A stretch of 49,806 bases of DNA from NCBI GenBank assembly GCA_025201705.1, contig MU616718.1, positions 1 through 49,806 of the forward strand, read 5' to 3'. The notes beneath the pieces were generated by a model. That model made no database searches. It saw only the letters and a program-made list of their open reading frames with translations, and was not told the DNA's origin. This stretch comes from Dissophora ornata. Its lineage: Eukaryota; Mortierellomycota; Mortierellomycetes; Mortierellales; Mortierellaceae. The position numbers and the translations under genes are program-made. The number at the start of each line of letters is the position of its first letter. The stretch's first letter is position 1. Of this stretch, positions 36,984 to 48,679 are shown in pieces.

Positions 36984-38434
36984 ATGAGCACTACACATGG
37001 CATGGCAGCATACCTGCCCTATCTTTTATCAGCACCACTGCTACCTCTTGCCGTCCTCGCCGTGACGGTGTTGACGCTTTCAACGCTAGCTGCCGCAGAT
37101 ACAACAGTCCAGGAACGTCAGGAACAGCGCCAAAAGGAAGAAAACGGGGAGGCTGTGGCGCTTACGAAGCTTCATGCAATTGGATTCGGCGTCGTGGCAA
37201 GCATAGGATTGCTCGCCATGTGGATGTGGTCTAATGTGCTGAGTAATAGATTACATTCAAATCCTGCCTACTTCTCGTCCTTCCACATCACAAAAGGCTG
37301 ACATATTCTCTTTATTTTATTTTATTTTTGGTGGCGATAGTCTATATGAGTCTCATTACGTTCGGCCTTGGATCGTTCGTGAGCATCCAACAGTGCATGC
37401 CTAGCATCATGGCAAGACTGGGGTTAGGGAAAGGACATTACTGGCATCATAACGCTGTCGCCGGACTGCTGGTTCTGTCATGGTTCTGGTACAGGAACTC
37501 AAGGTGAGGACTCAGGAACGAATAATTGAGCCGAAGCATGGGGGAGGCCCGTTGTGGATCATGGACTGTGCTTTCTTACGCGTCGTTGCTGCCCTTTTCT
37601 GCATAATAGCCACTCTTGGATCTTTCAGGATATTTTAGGAGGTAAGGTTGCGAGTGGAGGCGGATCGTTGTATCGATAGTGCAGCCAGAAGTTCTCTGTT
37701 ACTGAATTTATCATTCACCACGGATAGGATTCACTATCACGCTGATGTTAAGGGTGCTCAAGGCTCCATCCATGTCCTCGCCAACATTGCTGCTCCTAAC
37801 AGCATTCGTATACGACGTTTTCTTCGTATTTGTAACACCCTATCTCACCAAATCTGGAGAATCGATCATGGAGGCAGCTGCTACAGGGGCAGCCATGACT
37901 GTCAATGAGACCATCCCGATGCTCTTTCGCATCCCCAGCACCAGTGGAGGAGAAGCCATGCTTGGATTTGGAGACGTGGTCTTGCCAGGGATTTTGGTTA
38001 CATTCTTAAAGGAATGCGACGCACGGCTCGAGGAGGATCAGACGCTCATTGGACTGACTTCTTCGGTGATTTCCTCGGCGAGTCTCGTATCAACCTACCC
38101 GACAAAGAAGTCCTGGTGGAGAAGACAGCGGTGGAGCTATCACCTGACAGCAATCCTGGGGTATGCTGTGGGGTTGGAGGTGACATTTGTGGCGATGATG
38201 TGGAGCAACAAGGGTCAACCGGCTTTGCTATACCTTGTCCCCTGTACATTGCTACCAGTAGTTCTGCTCGCTTCGAGGCGGCACGAACTATCGCTGCTGT
38301 GGCATGGTTGGGGCGAGCTGGAGAGCGAAACCATACTGCAGGAGGTGGACATTAATGACGAGGACGAGCACGGGCACGAAGGCGAGAAGCGGGATCAAGC
38401 GCCCAAGACAGATTCTCGTGAGATCTCTATATAG
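36984..38434 (+). CDS. Signal peptide peptidase (intramembrane aspartyl protease)
   Basis: ER-resident presenilin-like protease that cuts signal-peptide remnants and other type II membrane helices. Four exons: 36984-37242, 37341-37503, 37610-37641 (only 32 nt) and 37728-38434; 386 aa. Multiple hydrophobic segments are present. The two catalytic motifs are intact: FVYDVFFVF (Asp181) and LGFGDVVLPG (GFGD 231-234). The PAL motif of the active site is at 316-318 (GQPALLYLVP). The C-terminal tail is hydrophilic and acidic. Between GFGD and PAL there is a longer than usual loop (about 250-290) with a basic cluster, WWRRQR. The start is the first ATG in frame; the N terminus is followed at once by hydrophobic sequence. 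Confidence 0.93.
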
Positions 38435-38629
38435 ACCAGTGCATCAGCACTCCATAGAATGATTGTATCGCAACAAAGGAACCCACGGGACTCTCATTGG
38501 TCTGCATCTGATAGCGCGTGGCTTTGATTTATGTTTCTGATCAAGATTGAGAAATGACTGCAAGGACCAAAGAACCCTCTCCTCTCTCTCTTTCTTCTTA
38601 TCTTCTCAATATATCCATTGCTCAGCAAC

Positions 38630-39473
38630 ATGACCACCCTGATCAACCAGAACCCCGTTATCTACGAAGCCTCGGTCGGAAACTCGACCAGAGAGTGGCG
38701 TGAGGACGACGAGATCGAGGACGCCGTTGATCCCATCGATGCACAGGAAATCTTTGGTAAATTACAACAACCCATTCTTTTCTCCGCAGTCACCATGCGA
38801 TTTGAAGCATGCTGCATCCAATGCATCCAATGCTGTAGAAACAGTAACAGCAGCAAAAATTGACTCTCTGACTGAAATTGACCATGTCCTTCGCCCTCTG
38901 CCTTGCTTCCAACTCTGTACTAGACCTCATTCGCTCTATCTCCGACCCCGAACATCCTCTGTCTTTGGAGCAGCTCAATGTGACCCAGAGAGATCATATC
39001 CACGTCTCGGACGAGGGCAACACCATCTTAGTCGAGTTCACGCCGACCATCCCACATTGCTCCATGGCGACCCTGATTGGTCTCTGTATCCGTGTCCGAC
39101 TCCTCAGATGTCTGCCATCACGTTTCAAGGTACAGTGTTTTAAGATAAGATTAGAGCTTTGAAGCCTTTTTTTATTTTATTTTGCGGGCGGTTCCTCCCG
39201 AGAATACTTTCCCTTTCCGATTCTTTTGTTTTTTCGTCCGAGATATACTTACTGATCACTTCAACTGCCTTTCGCTTTCAGGTTGATATTTCGGTCAGGA
39301 AAGGAACACATCAGAGTGAACATGCAGTCAACAAGCAGCTCAATGACAAGGAACGTGTCGCAGCAGCATTGGAGAATTCGCATTTGTTGGAGGTTGTGAA
39401 CCAGTGTTTGGCCACTGCCACGAGTGGAGGTGTTGTTGTGAACATTGTCAAGGGACCCGCCCCTGCCAACTAA
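38630..39473 (+). CDS. CIA2: Cytosolic Fe-S assembly component Cia2 (MIP18 family)
   Basis: Part of the CIA targeting complex (with Cia1 and Met18) that inserts Fe-S clusters into cytosolic and nuclear proteins. Three exons: 38630-38756, 38924-39129 and 39282-39473; 174 aa, usual for the family. Conserved blocks: [40 protein letters not shown] with the reactive Cys88, and [20 protein letters not shown]. The start is the ATG at 38630; the upstream in-frame stretch lacks an ATG. It converges with RIB7, with 189 bp between the stops. Confidence 0.96.
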
Positions 39474-39662
39474 CTCCCCTCCCTCCCATTTGCTATTGGG
39501 ACACACTTCGAACTCACTCGATCACTATTTATCACTCAGGCGCATGGAGCATAGTTTAAAAAGAACACAAAGAAATTGAACAAAAACCCCCTGTAATATA
39601 ACAAACATGTAGAATACAAGAAGAAGAAAAAAAGTTTTTTGTTGATGCTGTTTCGATTGTCT

Positions 39663-40780
39663 TCATTCTCTTTGAGGTTTTGCGGTCATTATGATGTCTC
39701 GTCCCAGAGTATGATATGAGATGTCTACGAAGGAGGTGACCTGTATGTTGTCAAAGATATGTTCAAAAGGATTAGTAAACAACTCAATGTCGCAATAGTA
39801 GCCATTGCAAGTAGAAGGATAATTACCTCCGCATCCTTCACCGCACTGATTCCACCCGTGCCAACATAAACAGGGGCGATCGTTAATACGAACGAGTCAA
39901 CAAGTCCTGATTTCAAGAAGGACGTAATGATGCCTGCGCCGCCCTCGACCATCAAAGATCGAACTGAGAGTTGATAAAGCCTTGAGAGCAGGTCTGTGAT
40001 CGAGAGATACCCTGCATAATCGAGACGAAAAACGGCTGTGAGCATGGGGAAAGAACACAGCATACATCACGTTTAATTACCGCATAGACGCATAGAAGTA
40101 AACAACTGAAAAGGTAGCCTTTTACCTTGTGGATCAAAATTGAGGATAATGACCTTGGCTCCAAGAGCCTCGAGTTCACTTTTCCTTGAGCTGTCATGCC
40201 TCGGACCTGTGAAAATCCAGGGCTTCTTGGGCGATGTGGGCAGCACCAACTTTGCGGTGGTCGGAAATTGTAGGCTGCTATCGAGAACAATTGGCTGAGG
40301 ATGCTCGATCGGACCGGATCCAGGAGGGAAATCGTCGCTATTCAGGCGTACTAATAATATATTGGCATCAAAGAAGGGATCTTTTAGTACGAACGATCTT
40401 TCTCGCGAGCTTTCTCGTGCGAAACGGCGGTTTGATGTACCTGTCAAACGAGGATCGTCGTTGAGGACCGTGCCAATGCCAACGAGGATCGCATCATGCT
40501 TCGATCTCAGGCTAATAAGAACAGGTCAGACGCAAATGGCCCTTTGAGTCATCGGCGCCATATGTCCGATACGAATACATGCATTGATCATAGCCCTTGC
40601 CAATTCTTACACATGGGTAGCCTTCATAGACTCGGGCCCGCTGAGGATCAACTGTTTGCCCTTGATGCCCGCCATTTTGCCGTCCAGACTTTGGGCGTAG
40701 GTCAGGGTGACATGCGGACTCTTTGCATCGTTGACAGGTGTGAATGAGCTGTCGAAGAGGAAGCGGTAGTCGGTGGCCAT
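39663..40780 (-). CDS. RIB7: Diaminohydroxyphosphoribosylamino-pyrimidine reductase Rib7
   Basis: Second step of fungal riboflavin synthesis: NADPH-dependent reduction of 2,5-diamino-6-ribosylamino-pyrimidinone 5'-phosphate. Five exons: 40780-40611, 40511-40441, 40350-40126, 40011-39827 and 39740-39663; 242 aa, the normal size. Family motifs: VTLTYAQSLDGKMAG, LSGPESMKATH, DAILVGIGTVLNDDPRLTVR (spanning two junctions), SLMVEGGAGIITSFL and IAPVYVGTGG. The last exon adds VTSFVDISYHTLGRDIIMTA. All introns are GT-AG and in phase. It is divergent from the dynamitin gene, with only 232 bp between the two ATGs. Confidence 0.95.
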
Positions 40781-41012
40781 TGGGGGAGGACGTGAAAGGA
40801 GGAGTCACGCATCTCATGTTGAACAAGAGTGAGGGGAGAGTCACTTGCTGTTGGCAGGGCTCTGGCTCAGGCACGGAATCTAATATTTTATTCCATTTTT
40901 CACATGACATTACACCTGTCATCCCCATCCTCATCAGCATCAGCACCACCACCGCCTTTCTCTTTCTCCTTCATCCCAAACAGCATTCCTCACTGGACAG
41001 CACAGGAACACC
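40781..41012. promoter_or_regulatory. Compact bidirectional promoter, RIB7 / dynamitin
   Basis: The 232 bp between two head-to-head start codons must contain both leaders and both core promoters. The dynamitin side is CT/CAT-rich (about 40920-40975). No TATA box is obvious on either strand. Confidence 0.6.
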
Positions 41013-43374
41013 ATGTCGAGCAAATACTCCACGCTACCAGACATCGTACGGAACGGACATGCGTTTCCAATGTGCTTCAAGACCGCGTGTCTTCAAAGGA
41101 GATGCATGTGTGTGCCCATGCCCCGCAGGACTAATGCCTCTTCTGCTATTTCAAATATCTCCTCTTTCATCTGATCCAGGACACTCAACCAGATGTCTAT
41201 GAGACCACGGAGGACACCAGCGACCGCGGCGCCCATGTCCCAGGCATGGACAGCAAGGTAAAAAAAAAAACAGCAAGGCCGCGGCTTAAGGAAGCTATCC
41301 CACACGATATTATTTCGAACAAGAATTATTTTTTTTTTGTGAATTGTTGGGCCATTATTGACGATCATGTGTATGCGCATGCCTTAACTCTTCCAGGACT
41401 ACGAGGACGACGAGGAGAGAGAGGGCATTGACAGGTCTGCTCTCTCCGTCAAGGATGCCGCTGCCCGCTTCACGGATTGCGTCGTAGACAATTCCTCCGC
41501 TGGTAAGTTGTCTGGCGTAACATCGCGAAGGGGGGGGGGGAAACACACACACATCGATCACAAATCCACCTATCATACCCCAATAACACGCGCATGACAC
41601 ACAAGAAAATATATATATGTCCCATTCATTGCAACCCATGTTCCGCATGTCTCTCTGTCCATGTATACAAATATTGAAAACGCCTCGTTTCTGACAAAAT
41701 GAATTAGACTTTTCGGACAGACTGAACAAGCGCAAAAAAGCCATGTACCGCACGTTTGTCAGGAGACCCAATTTGGAGAGTTCTGTGTATGAGATGTTGC
41801 CAAAGGATATGATTCTTCAGGAAACACCTATCCAGAAGTTGAGACGACTCATGTATGAAGTCAAGGAACTTGGTCAGGAGGCAGAGCTGAACGAGAAGGT
41901 AAAATGAGCAACAAGACAGCGATATTCATGAGAGAATGACAAAAAAAAAATTGAGCCAATATGATGCTGGCACATGTCAATGGGTCGGAAGTTGCTGTTT
42001 TGGACTAAACCGCCACCATGCCTGTGTCTAATATCGCTTTCCTTTTTATCGTTGATATGCGACTGACAGCAAGGGGAAGCGCTGGTAGGCAAAGAGATTT
42101 CACACAAGGATCTACTGGCATCTGTCAAATCACTGGAGCACGACCTGACGGAAATCGGCCAGACTCTGGGCGAGGGCACTGCAACTGGAGTTCTCTCGGG
42201 CGATGGATTTGTCAAGCAGACGGATGCTGGCAAGCGCCTGCTGCAGCAATTGCAGGCTATAAAGCACTCTGCGTCAGCCGATGTGGAAATGGAGGATGCC
42301 TCGGTCCCAAAAGCCCCTGCTGAGGTTACCAGTGATGGCAAGGTAAATATCAAAAAGACTGGCGAACGGATCTGCATGAAGCTCAGCCATGGGTTTGTTT
42401 GGCACCAAAACTGAGGACGTCATCAACTGACATTGTATATCGCATTTTGACTTTTTTCCAGACTGTGACATATGAACTCTTCTACAGTCCTGATAACGCA
42501 AGGCTGCATACCGCCACCAAGACAGCGGAGCTTGCTGAACGCCTTGCTCTTCTCGAGAAGGCGGTTGGATCAACCCCAATGCAATCTGGAGTAAGTAGGA
42601 TGTCAAAGCAAGACAGAAGTAACAGACTGGGAATTCGCCACCGCGTCCTGTACCTAACGAAATGATTCCTTTTTTATTGGCACGGGGAAAAGGCTTCCTT
42701 GGTGGGAACAGTCGAAAAGCTGGAACAGCATATCAATATTCTTAGCCAGCCGCGTCAATTGGAGCAGCTGTCGCGTCGTTTGAAGACTGTGACTGGAGAG
42801 TTGGAGCGCGTTCAAGAGCTTCAAGCCAAGGATGCGGCCGCCGCTGGAATCAGCTCTGATGCCGAGCATAAGGTACGAACTGTCAACAGTGTTTCCACAA
42901 TTTCACAGAGGTTTTGTAGATGATGGCTTGCTAAACTGACCGGGAACCCATGTGGTCTTTGCTAGATCAACACTCTGTTCGAGCTGGTGGACAAGATCGA
43001 CCCATTGGTGTCGTTGGCCCCAGTGCTGGTGACAAGGCTAAAGGGCCTGAAGGGTCTGCATGCCGAGGCCGCAATTTTTTCAGACTCCATCAAGATGATC
43101 TCGAGTGAACAGTCTAAAATCACCGAGGAACTCAAGGGATTGGACACTGTTTCCTCCAAGGTAAAAATACAGTTCCATTCAGTGGAAAACTGCGCGCTGT
43201 GTCTTTTCTACTCTTGGTTTCTCGATGCTAATGTCCCCAATCTTTTTTTTTCCCTATGGCAAACAGCTTCAAGAGAGTCTTACAGAGAATGATGTCGCCA
43301 TCCAAAAGAACATTGAACTGATCGACGGAAGGATGACTCAGCTGGTAGAGCGAATCCAGCGCTTGGGTGCATGA
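41013..43374 (+). CDS. Dynactin subunit 2 (dynamitin, p50)
   Basis: Shoulder subunit of dynactin, the dynein cofactor. Nine exons: 41013-41045 (33 nt), 41180-41257, 41397-41502, 41708-41898, 42070-42342, 42462-42590, 42693-42872, 42966-43160 and 43267-43374; 430 aa, against ~400 in animals. It starts SSKYSTLPDIDTQPDVYETT, the conserved dynamitin N terminus (KYADLPxIxxxxPDVYET). It continues with TPIQKLRRLMYEVKELGQEA and VTYELFYSPDNARLHTATK and ends in coiled coils (VAIQKNIELIDGRMTQLVER). All phases match and all introns are GT-AG. It converges with the AIG1-like gene, with 172 bp between stops. Confidence 0.94.
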
Positions 43375-43546
43375 GCAAATCTCGTAGAAAAAAAAATGAA
43401 TTGGGCGAAGCAAAAAAAAACAAAAAAAAAAAGGTTTTTGAAATATTTTTATTTGTTGTGTTGATTTCTTTCGTCTCGTCGTATCTTCGCATTAAATGAT
43501 GTTAATATGGTACTGCGAGGGAGTATCAAATCGATGTGTGTTTTTT

Positions 43547-45684
43547 CTACGAAGACATGCTTGCACTGTCGAGAGCCCTCCTGACCTTACTGGCAGCCCT
43601 TGTTCGAATGTGAGTCTCGGAGATGATAACCTGCAATGCCAGGCTGATAGCGCCAGAAATGAGCATCAGACGGAGTTGTTTCCATGGGCAGTTTAGATTA
43701 TCGAAGATGGGATAGGGCTGGAGAGAGAGAGGGGAGGGGGAGGGGGGGTTAGTAAACAACGAATAGGATAATTGTTAAGTGTTAAAAGCTGTGCTTCCAG
43801 TGAACAGCGTCTCTGACATGTTTTGATATATACTGGCCCTCGAGGGGGTAGTAAAGAAAGATTGGCCGCTTACCCAGTAACCATCCATGTAAGCGCAAAA
43901 ACTTGCCCAGACCATGTATAAAACTGTAAAAGCTGCGACAGCGAAGAAGTCATTGACGCGACGGACCTGGAAGGTCTCTGAGTAGCAGAACATCTCGACG
44001 AAGACATAGACGAATGGAAGGCCATGCATCTGAATGTCGAGCCAGACGGGAAGACTATACAGATTACAACAAATGGATATCGGATTTCTGATCAGTACCT
44101 TGTCCAGTTCGACAATACCGTACACTTTTGAGTGGATACAAAGCGGTAGTGGGCCGAGCTTTGAATGGGAAAACTTACTAGCGATTCCCGTCTGGATAGA
44201 TGTTGTAGACGTCGGACAAGGTAAGGTACCAATACAAGATGGTAACAACGCACTCAGCCTAGCATATTCAGCGGGAGGGTAGTAAATGACGACACATTGT
44301 AAGTCAAAATGGACTGAGTTCCTCTCTCATTCTCGGGATTTGCGGTAATGATTGTCGATGATTATTACCGGAACAACTACCGGCAGAATTGCATTCTTGA
44401 GCCGAATTAGATCTGCAAATGAAAGAATACATATATATTGGGCAAAGCACGATTAGCCAAGCAAGTCCTTCCATTACATCACTACCCCGCGCACAGTGAC
44501 GAGGGAAGATGGGACATCAGACTGCACAAAGTGCCCCCCGCCTCCTTTTTTCCCGTGCGAAATGATCGACTAGCTTCTTTTTTCCTTTTTCCTGTTTGTG
44601 CAACTCGTGTGGTCTTCTTTGCTGCACGCTACCATCACTCTTTAGGCCCGTTGAAATGTCCCTGGATCGATGAACCCTTTCGCACATCTTATTGGAATGA
44701 CGATCCAGTCCAGCGATTTTTTCACATTGCCCAGTTCAAATCCTGTCGTCGATAACATCCATGCATCCACGAAGGCAGTGTTCCAGTATTTGACGTGGAG
44801 AGGGAGAAGTGATGGAGCAGGAGAGCAATTCTGCTCAGATAGATCCATCGAGAGAAATGAAATGATAAATCCAAAATTACTGGCGAACGAAAATGAACGA
44901 TGCCGATCGTACACAACAGCCAACATCTATATTCATTCCCACTCTTTGTTCCGGGGACCAATTGATGTTCATGGGTGGTAATAATTTGTCGCTGTTTGAT
45001 GTTTGGATGTTGCATGCATGCAGTTCAAATCCCGAACGGAGGACATACCTCTCTGCTTCAGGAGATCGCCAACGATTCCAAGACCGAGGCAAAGCATCGT
45101 CAGTATCAAACTCACGATCGTGAGGAACTATAAAAAAATCATATCCACACAAACCTGTTAATGAAAGTAAACAACAAAGGACCAATGATGATGCCGACTT
45201 TTTTTTTTTTGTGTGTGTGGTCGTCTGATGAAAATCCTGACTACTAAAATGGCAAATGCATGTCCCCCCGTACCTGCGTTCCTCGACCAAAACCATTACT
45301 GTATCCTGGTGCCCTGAAAAAGGGAACGATGAGGAGGGTAGAAACTCCAGAGAGGAGTCCTACAAGGCGGAAGAGAGTCCTTGCCCACATATCCTTCGAC
45401 TGCTGCTCAATCTTGTATTGACGATCCCCTTTTTTTGCCATTGCATTGATTGCTGTGGTTGCTGCCGTTGATGATGAAAACCTCTGATGGACCTTGGTGG
45501 AGCGCTTGTTGAGAGTATACTGGTGTCCTGCGGCTCTGTTGGAAAAGAAGGAGAAACGGGCGAAGGGTGATGAGGCAGAAGAAGCTGTCGAGGAGGGCGA
45601 GGCGGGCGAGGCGGAGGAAGAACCGGAGAGTTTTGAGGAGGTCGCTCTGGCTGCGAAGGGTGATGTGGAGAGCTGAAGGACCAT
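43547..45684 (-). CDS. FAR-17a/AIG1-like multipass membrane protein
   Basis: Six exons: 45684-45274, 45127-45049, 44412-44369, 44258-44179, 44054-43874 and 43717-43547; 321 aa. After a Ser/Ala-rich N terminus come about six hydrophobic segments, e.g. VGLLSGVSTLLIVPFF, FLTIVSLILTMLCLGLGIVG, VVTILYWYLTLSDVYNIYPD and LPFVYVFVEMF. The fourth is followed by DIQMHGLPF (His215), and later comes YWPYPIFDNL. This order (a luminal His before a helix, then W-x-YPF) is that of the FAR-17a/AIG1/ADTRP family, whose animal members hydrolyse fatty-acid esters of hydroxy fatty acids with a Thr/His pair. I cannot place the partner Thr with confidence, so activity is inferred. The N-terminal 100 residues could include a targeting signal. 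Intron 2 (44413-45048) is 636 nt, the longest in the window. Confidence 0.82.
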
Positions 45685-46646
45685 TGTGTCGTTGCGGTTG
45701 CGGTTGTTGTAGCTGTTGTTCTTATTGATGTGGATGTGATGGGATGTGAGGTTATATGATGGGAAGGCTACGATGCTAGTGTGAATTGAAAAGGTGTGGC
45801 ACAGGAAGAAGAAGAAGTGGAGGAAGAAGAGGAAGAAGAGAGAAGGGAGGCCATGAAACAGTGGGGACAAGAAAAGGCACAGTGGGTGTGGGGAAATCTG
45901 CTGGTGGGGGAGGGAATGGCAAAAAGGCTGCGACGGGGCAATGGATGGAGACAGATCGTCCCGCTGGATTAGGGCAGACGGGAAATGCAGTGCGCTCAGG
46001 CGTCCTCTGCAGCTGTACTGATGCCCTCATTTTCGGTCTACATACACTGCGGATGGCTCTCTGCTCTGCCATACTCCCAATGGACACATGGTTGCTAATT
46101 GCAAGGGTCTGCGCTCACAGGCCAGGCCGTCGTTGATACCCTCTCCTGTCATGACACCGTCCCCTTGGTCGGGGATTTGTCGTCGGCGGGCGTCTAGGAC
46201 CTCGCTTGCTGAGCCCTCTCCTGACTTGTTTGACCTCATTGGCAGCCGCCCTGGACTCCTGTCCCCGTTTCGAGTCCCGCTTGTCACACGCTCACAAATC
46301 TGGCCCGACCGCGTATTTTTTTTTTTTCCCTTGTCTCCAGCCCCGGTCACCACAGGTCGCGTCGAGTTGACGCCACCATTTTTGGCATGCGTGACTGTGC
46401 ACCTTCCCCCACAACACAAACTTTCGAGCCACGTACTTGCATGGGCCACACCATCCACTAATCCACCATCCACCATCCACAGTCTCCCCCATCAGCCTCA
46501 AGGCAGCTTCTCTGCTCGGCTACCTCCCCCAGCTCTGGCTCATCTTGCTTTCTCCTGTCCAGTCCTGAAGGCCCTCCCTTTCCTCCTCCCCATCTTCTCT
46601 CCTCTGGGTGTCGTACCTTTCGTCAAACGTAGTCTGAAATACCACC
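45685..46646. other. Divergent promoter region, AIG1-like / polyQ orphan
   Basis: 962 nt. The AIG1-like side is GA-rich on the plus strand (45800-45920), i.e. CT-rich for its own strand. The other side (46430-46640) is CT-rich with CCATCCAC repeats. Both look like pyrimidine-rich leaders. No gene seen. Confidence 0.5.
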
Positions 46647-46715
46647 ATGTCAGAGAGCGCCTTTTCGCCGCTCGAGGACGACGGCTGGGTTACTAGCCGC
46701 TCAGTCCAAAAGCTG

Positions 46716-46766
<51 letters not shown>

Positions 46767-48257
46767 TTCCAGCAACCGTTCCAGCGACAGCAGCAGCGAT
46801 CGTCCTATCTCCAAACAACGACGACGTCCACGACTGTGACAAGACGATCTCTAGAGCGCCCCAGGAGACAAGCTCAAGGCAACAGCGGTGGTCAGGGTTA
46901 CAGCCGCCACCAATATAAATCCCAGCGAACATTCGAGTTTGACAACTTCCGCCGACAAGAGCCGCCGCCCTCGGGTTTCCAAAGACCGATGTCTGAGCCG
47001 CCTCGTCCAAGCCATATTGTTTACACAGACTCGAACTACAACGGCGCGGACGGGCTTGGTGTGAGGCAGCTGGGGGGTTCTAGGTTGGATAGACAACCCC
47101 AAGGCACAGCGAACCCGGAGGGTATTTGGAACGCATTCACACCTCAGTATACACCGAGGGATTGGGCGAACTGGATCAACGATCAGCAAAAATCCGAACA
47201 GGTTTCCCGAAGGCCAACAATGGCTAGAGAGGCCTCTGGCAACGTGCAGCGTCTAATAACTGCTTCGTCATCGTCACGACCGGCCTCAGGGGCTACTACT
47301 ATGACTCCTCCACCGACGAATCGAGCAAAAATTACAGAAATCGGATCATCGTCGGCAACATCAAGAGTAGCGCCAACAAGACCATTAGCAACATCTGCAG
47401 CATCAACCGTATCAACAGCACCACCGGCGACAGCATCAGGCTTGACATCGCCAAAGATCAACTCGCCTGTGCGTGGTAGGGGAGCTGGGGTCACTGATCG
47501 CTCGAGTTCCAACGCAATGTTAGACCCCACTGAAGACGCATCAAGCACGCCATCATTGCTTTCTGTTGAAGTCCAGAGACCGACTAACGCCTCAGCATTT
47601 AAGGATCTTCTGGAGAAGCAAGAATTGCTTGACCTCGACTTTGAAACGACTGCACCCAGTCAAGCACACATCTCGGCAGCGTTAGCAGATCTAATCGACC
47701 TCGACTTTAGCATCGGAATGACACCAGACACTTCGGCGGCCCTTATCGATTTCTCAGAGTCGGATCCGATATCGTCGTCGATCTCGATCCCGTCCAGCAC
47801 CAACAGCGACAGTCTGAACGACGCTATGAACTCCATCCACGGTTCGACAGGTCTGTTATGGGAATTAGAAGGCTTCTTTGGTGGCAATCAAAACGAGATC
47901 ACTGGACGACCTGTCGTCGGCGCAGAGGTGTCGAAGGGACAGGATGACACGCAAGACCTGCTGAGTTTTGAGGACTTGCACATCACGAACTTCATCAATC
48001 ACGACTTCTACAGCGATGCAAGTGATAGCGAACACTACAGCGACAGTGAAGACAATGATGACAATGATGACAACGACGATGACAACGACGATGATGATTC
48101 GGACGACAGCGATGGCACAACTGGAGCCAAGGATGATCTTTGGCGTACTATTGGAGAAAATCGAATTAGACTTGACATGGCAACCCTTGAGAATATCAGA
48201 ATTGACTTGGAGAATGCCGGAGTGACCTGGGACGAGCTGACCCGTGTCAAGCTCTGA
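46647..48257 (+). CDS. PolyQ and acidic-tail protein, unrecognised
   Basis: Single exon, 536 aa. It starts SESAFSPLEDDGWVTSRSVQ, then 17 glutamines (46716-46766), then an Arg/Gln/Ser-rich part. A central Ser/Thr/Ala/Pro-rich linker is followed by short repeated hydrophobic-acidic motifs: ELLDLDFETT, DLIDLDFSIG and ALIDFSE. There is an Asp-rich run (about residues 465-495) and a folded-looking end, ENIRIDLENAGVTWDELTRV. LxDLDF and LIDFxE motifs resemble short linear binding motifs (clathrin- or adaptor-type), but that is only a suggestion. I recognise no catalytic domain. Conservation of the two ends would be the best guide to function. Confidence 0.75.
46716..46766 (+). repeat. PolyQ tract (17 Gln) in orphan protein
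   Basis: Seventeen consecutive CAA/CAG codons, mostly alternating CAA-CAG, followed by shorter Q runs broken by F, P and R. Confidence 0.9.
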
Positions 48258-48272
48258 ACTCACACTCCCTGT

Positions 48273-48311
<39 letters not shown>

Positions 48312-48679
48312 TACTGATCGCCACTGAGACTTTCTCTTCGCTTTGATCTCTTGCTTCCTGCGCGCAAACTACACAACTATACCCCCCCTTTTTTTTTCTT
48401 TGTTGATGGATGATCCTAGTGATCACTTGCAAGTGTTGCTTACATCTCTGACATTTTTCAACGGAATGTACTCTATATACTCGTGTAATAAACCCTTTTT
48501 TTTTTTTGTTCTTGAAATCAATCATTGCAGTATACGAGTGAACAAAGAAAAAGCCATGGAGCTGTGTTATAGATGTTTTTTTAATGGTCTAAAATAATTT
48601 GGGAGAGTAAAAATATTATGGTGTATGGCACTCATCCACTCAAAAAATAAGACTACTCTTTACTCGATTACTTTCTTGA
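48258..48679. other. Convergent intergenic with a T35 tract
   Basis: 422 nt between two stops. It begins with 35 consecutive T (48276-48310), followed by shorter T runs at 48388-48398 and 48497-48508. AATAAA on the plus strand at 48487-48492 could end the polyQ gene transcript. No gene seen. Confidence 0.5.
48276..48310. repeat. Homopolymer T35
   Basis: 35 consecutive T, 19 nt after the stop of the polyQ gene. The exact length in an assembly should be treated with caution. Confidence 0.85.

Noticed and set aside
45015..45040. tRNA B-box-like string (GTTCAAATCCCGA), and a second near 44735-44745
   Set aside because: No A box at the right distance and no cloverleaf could be drawn; both lie inside an intron of the AIG1-like gene.
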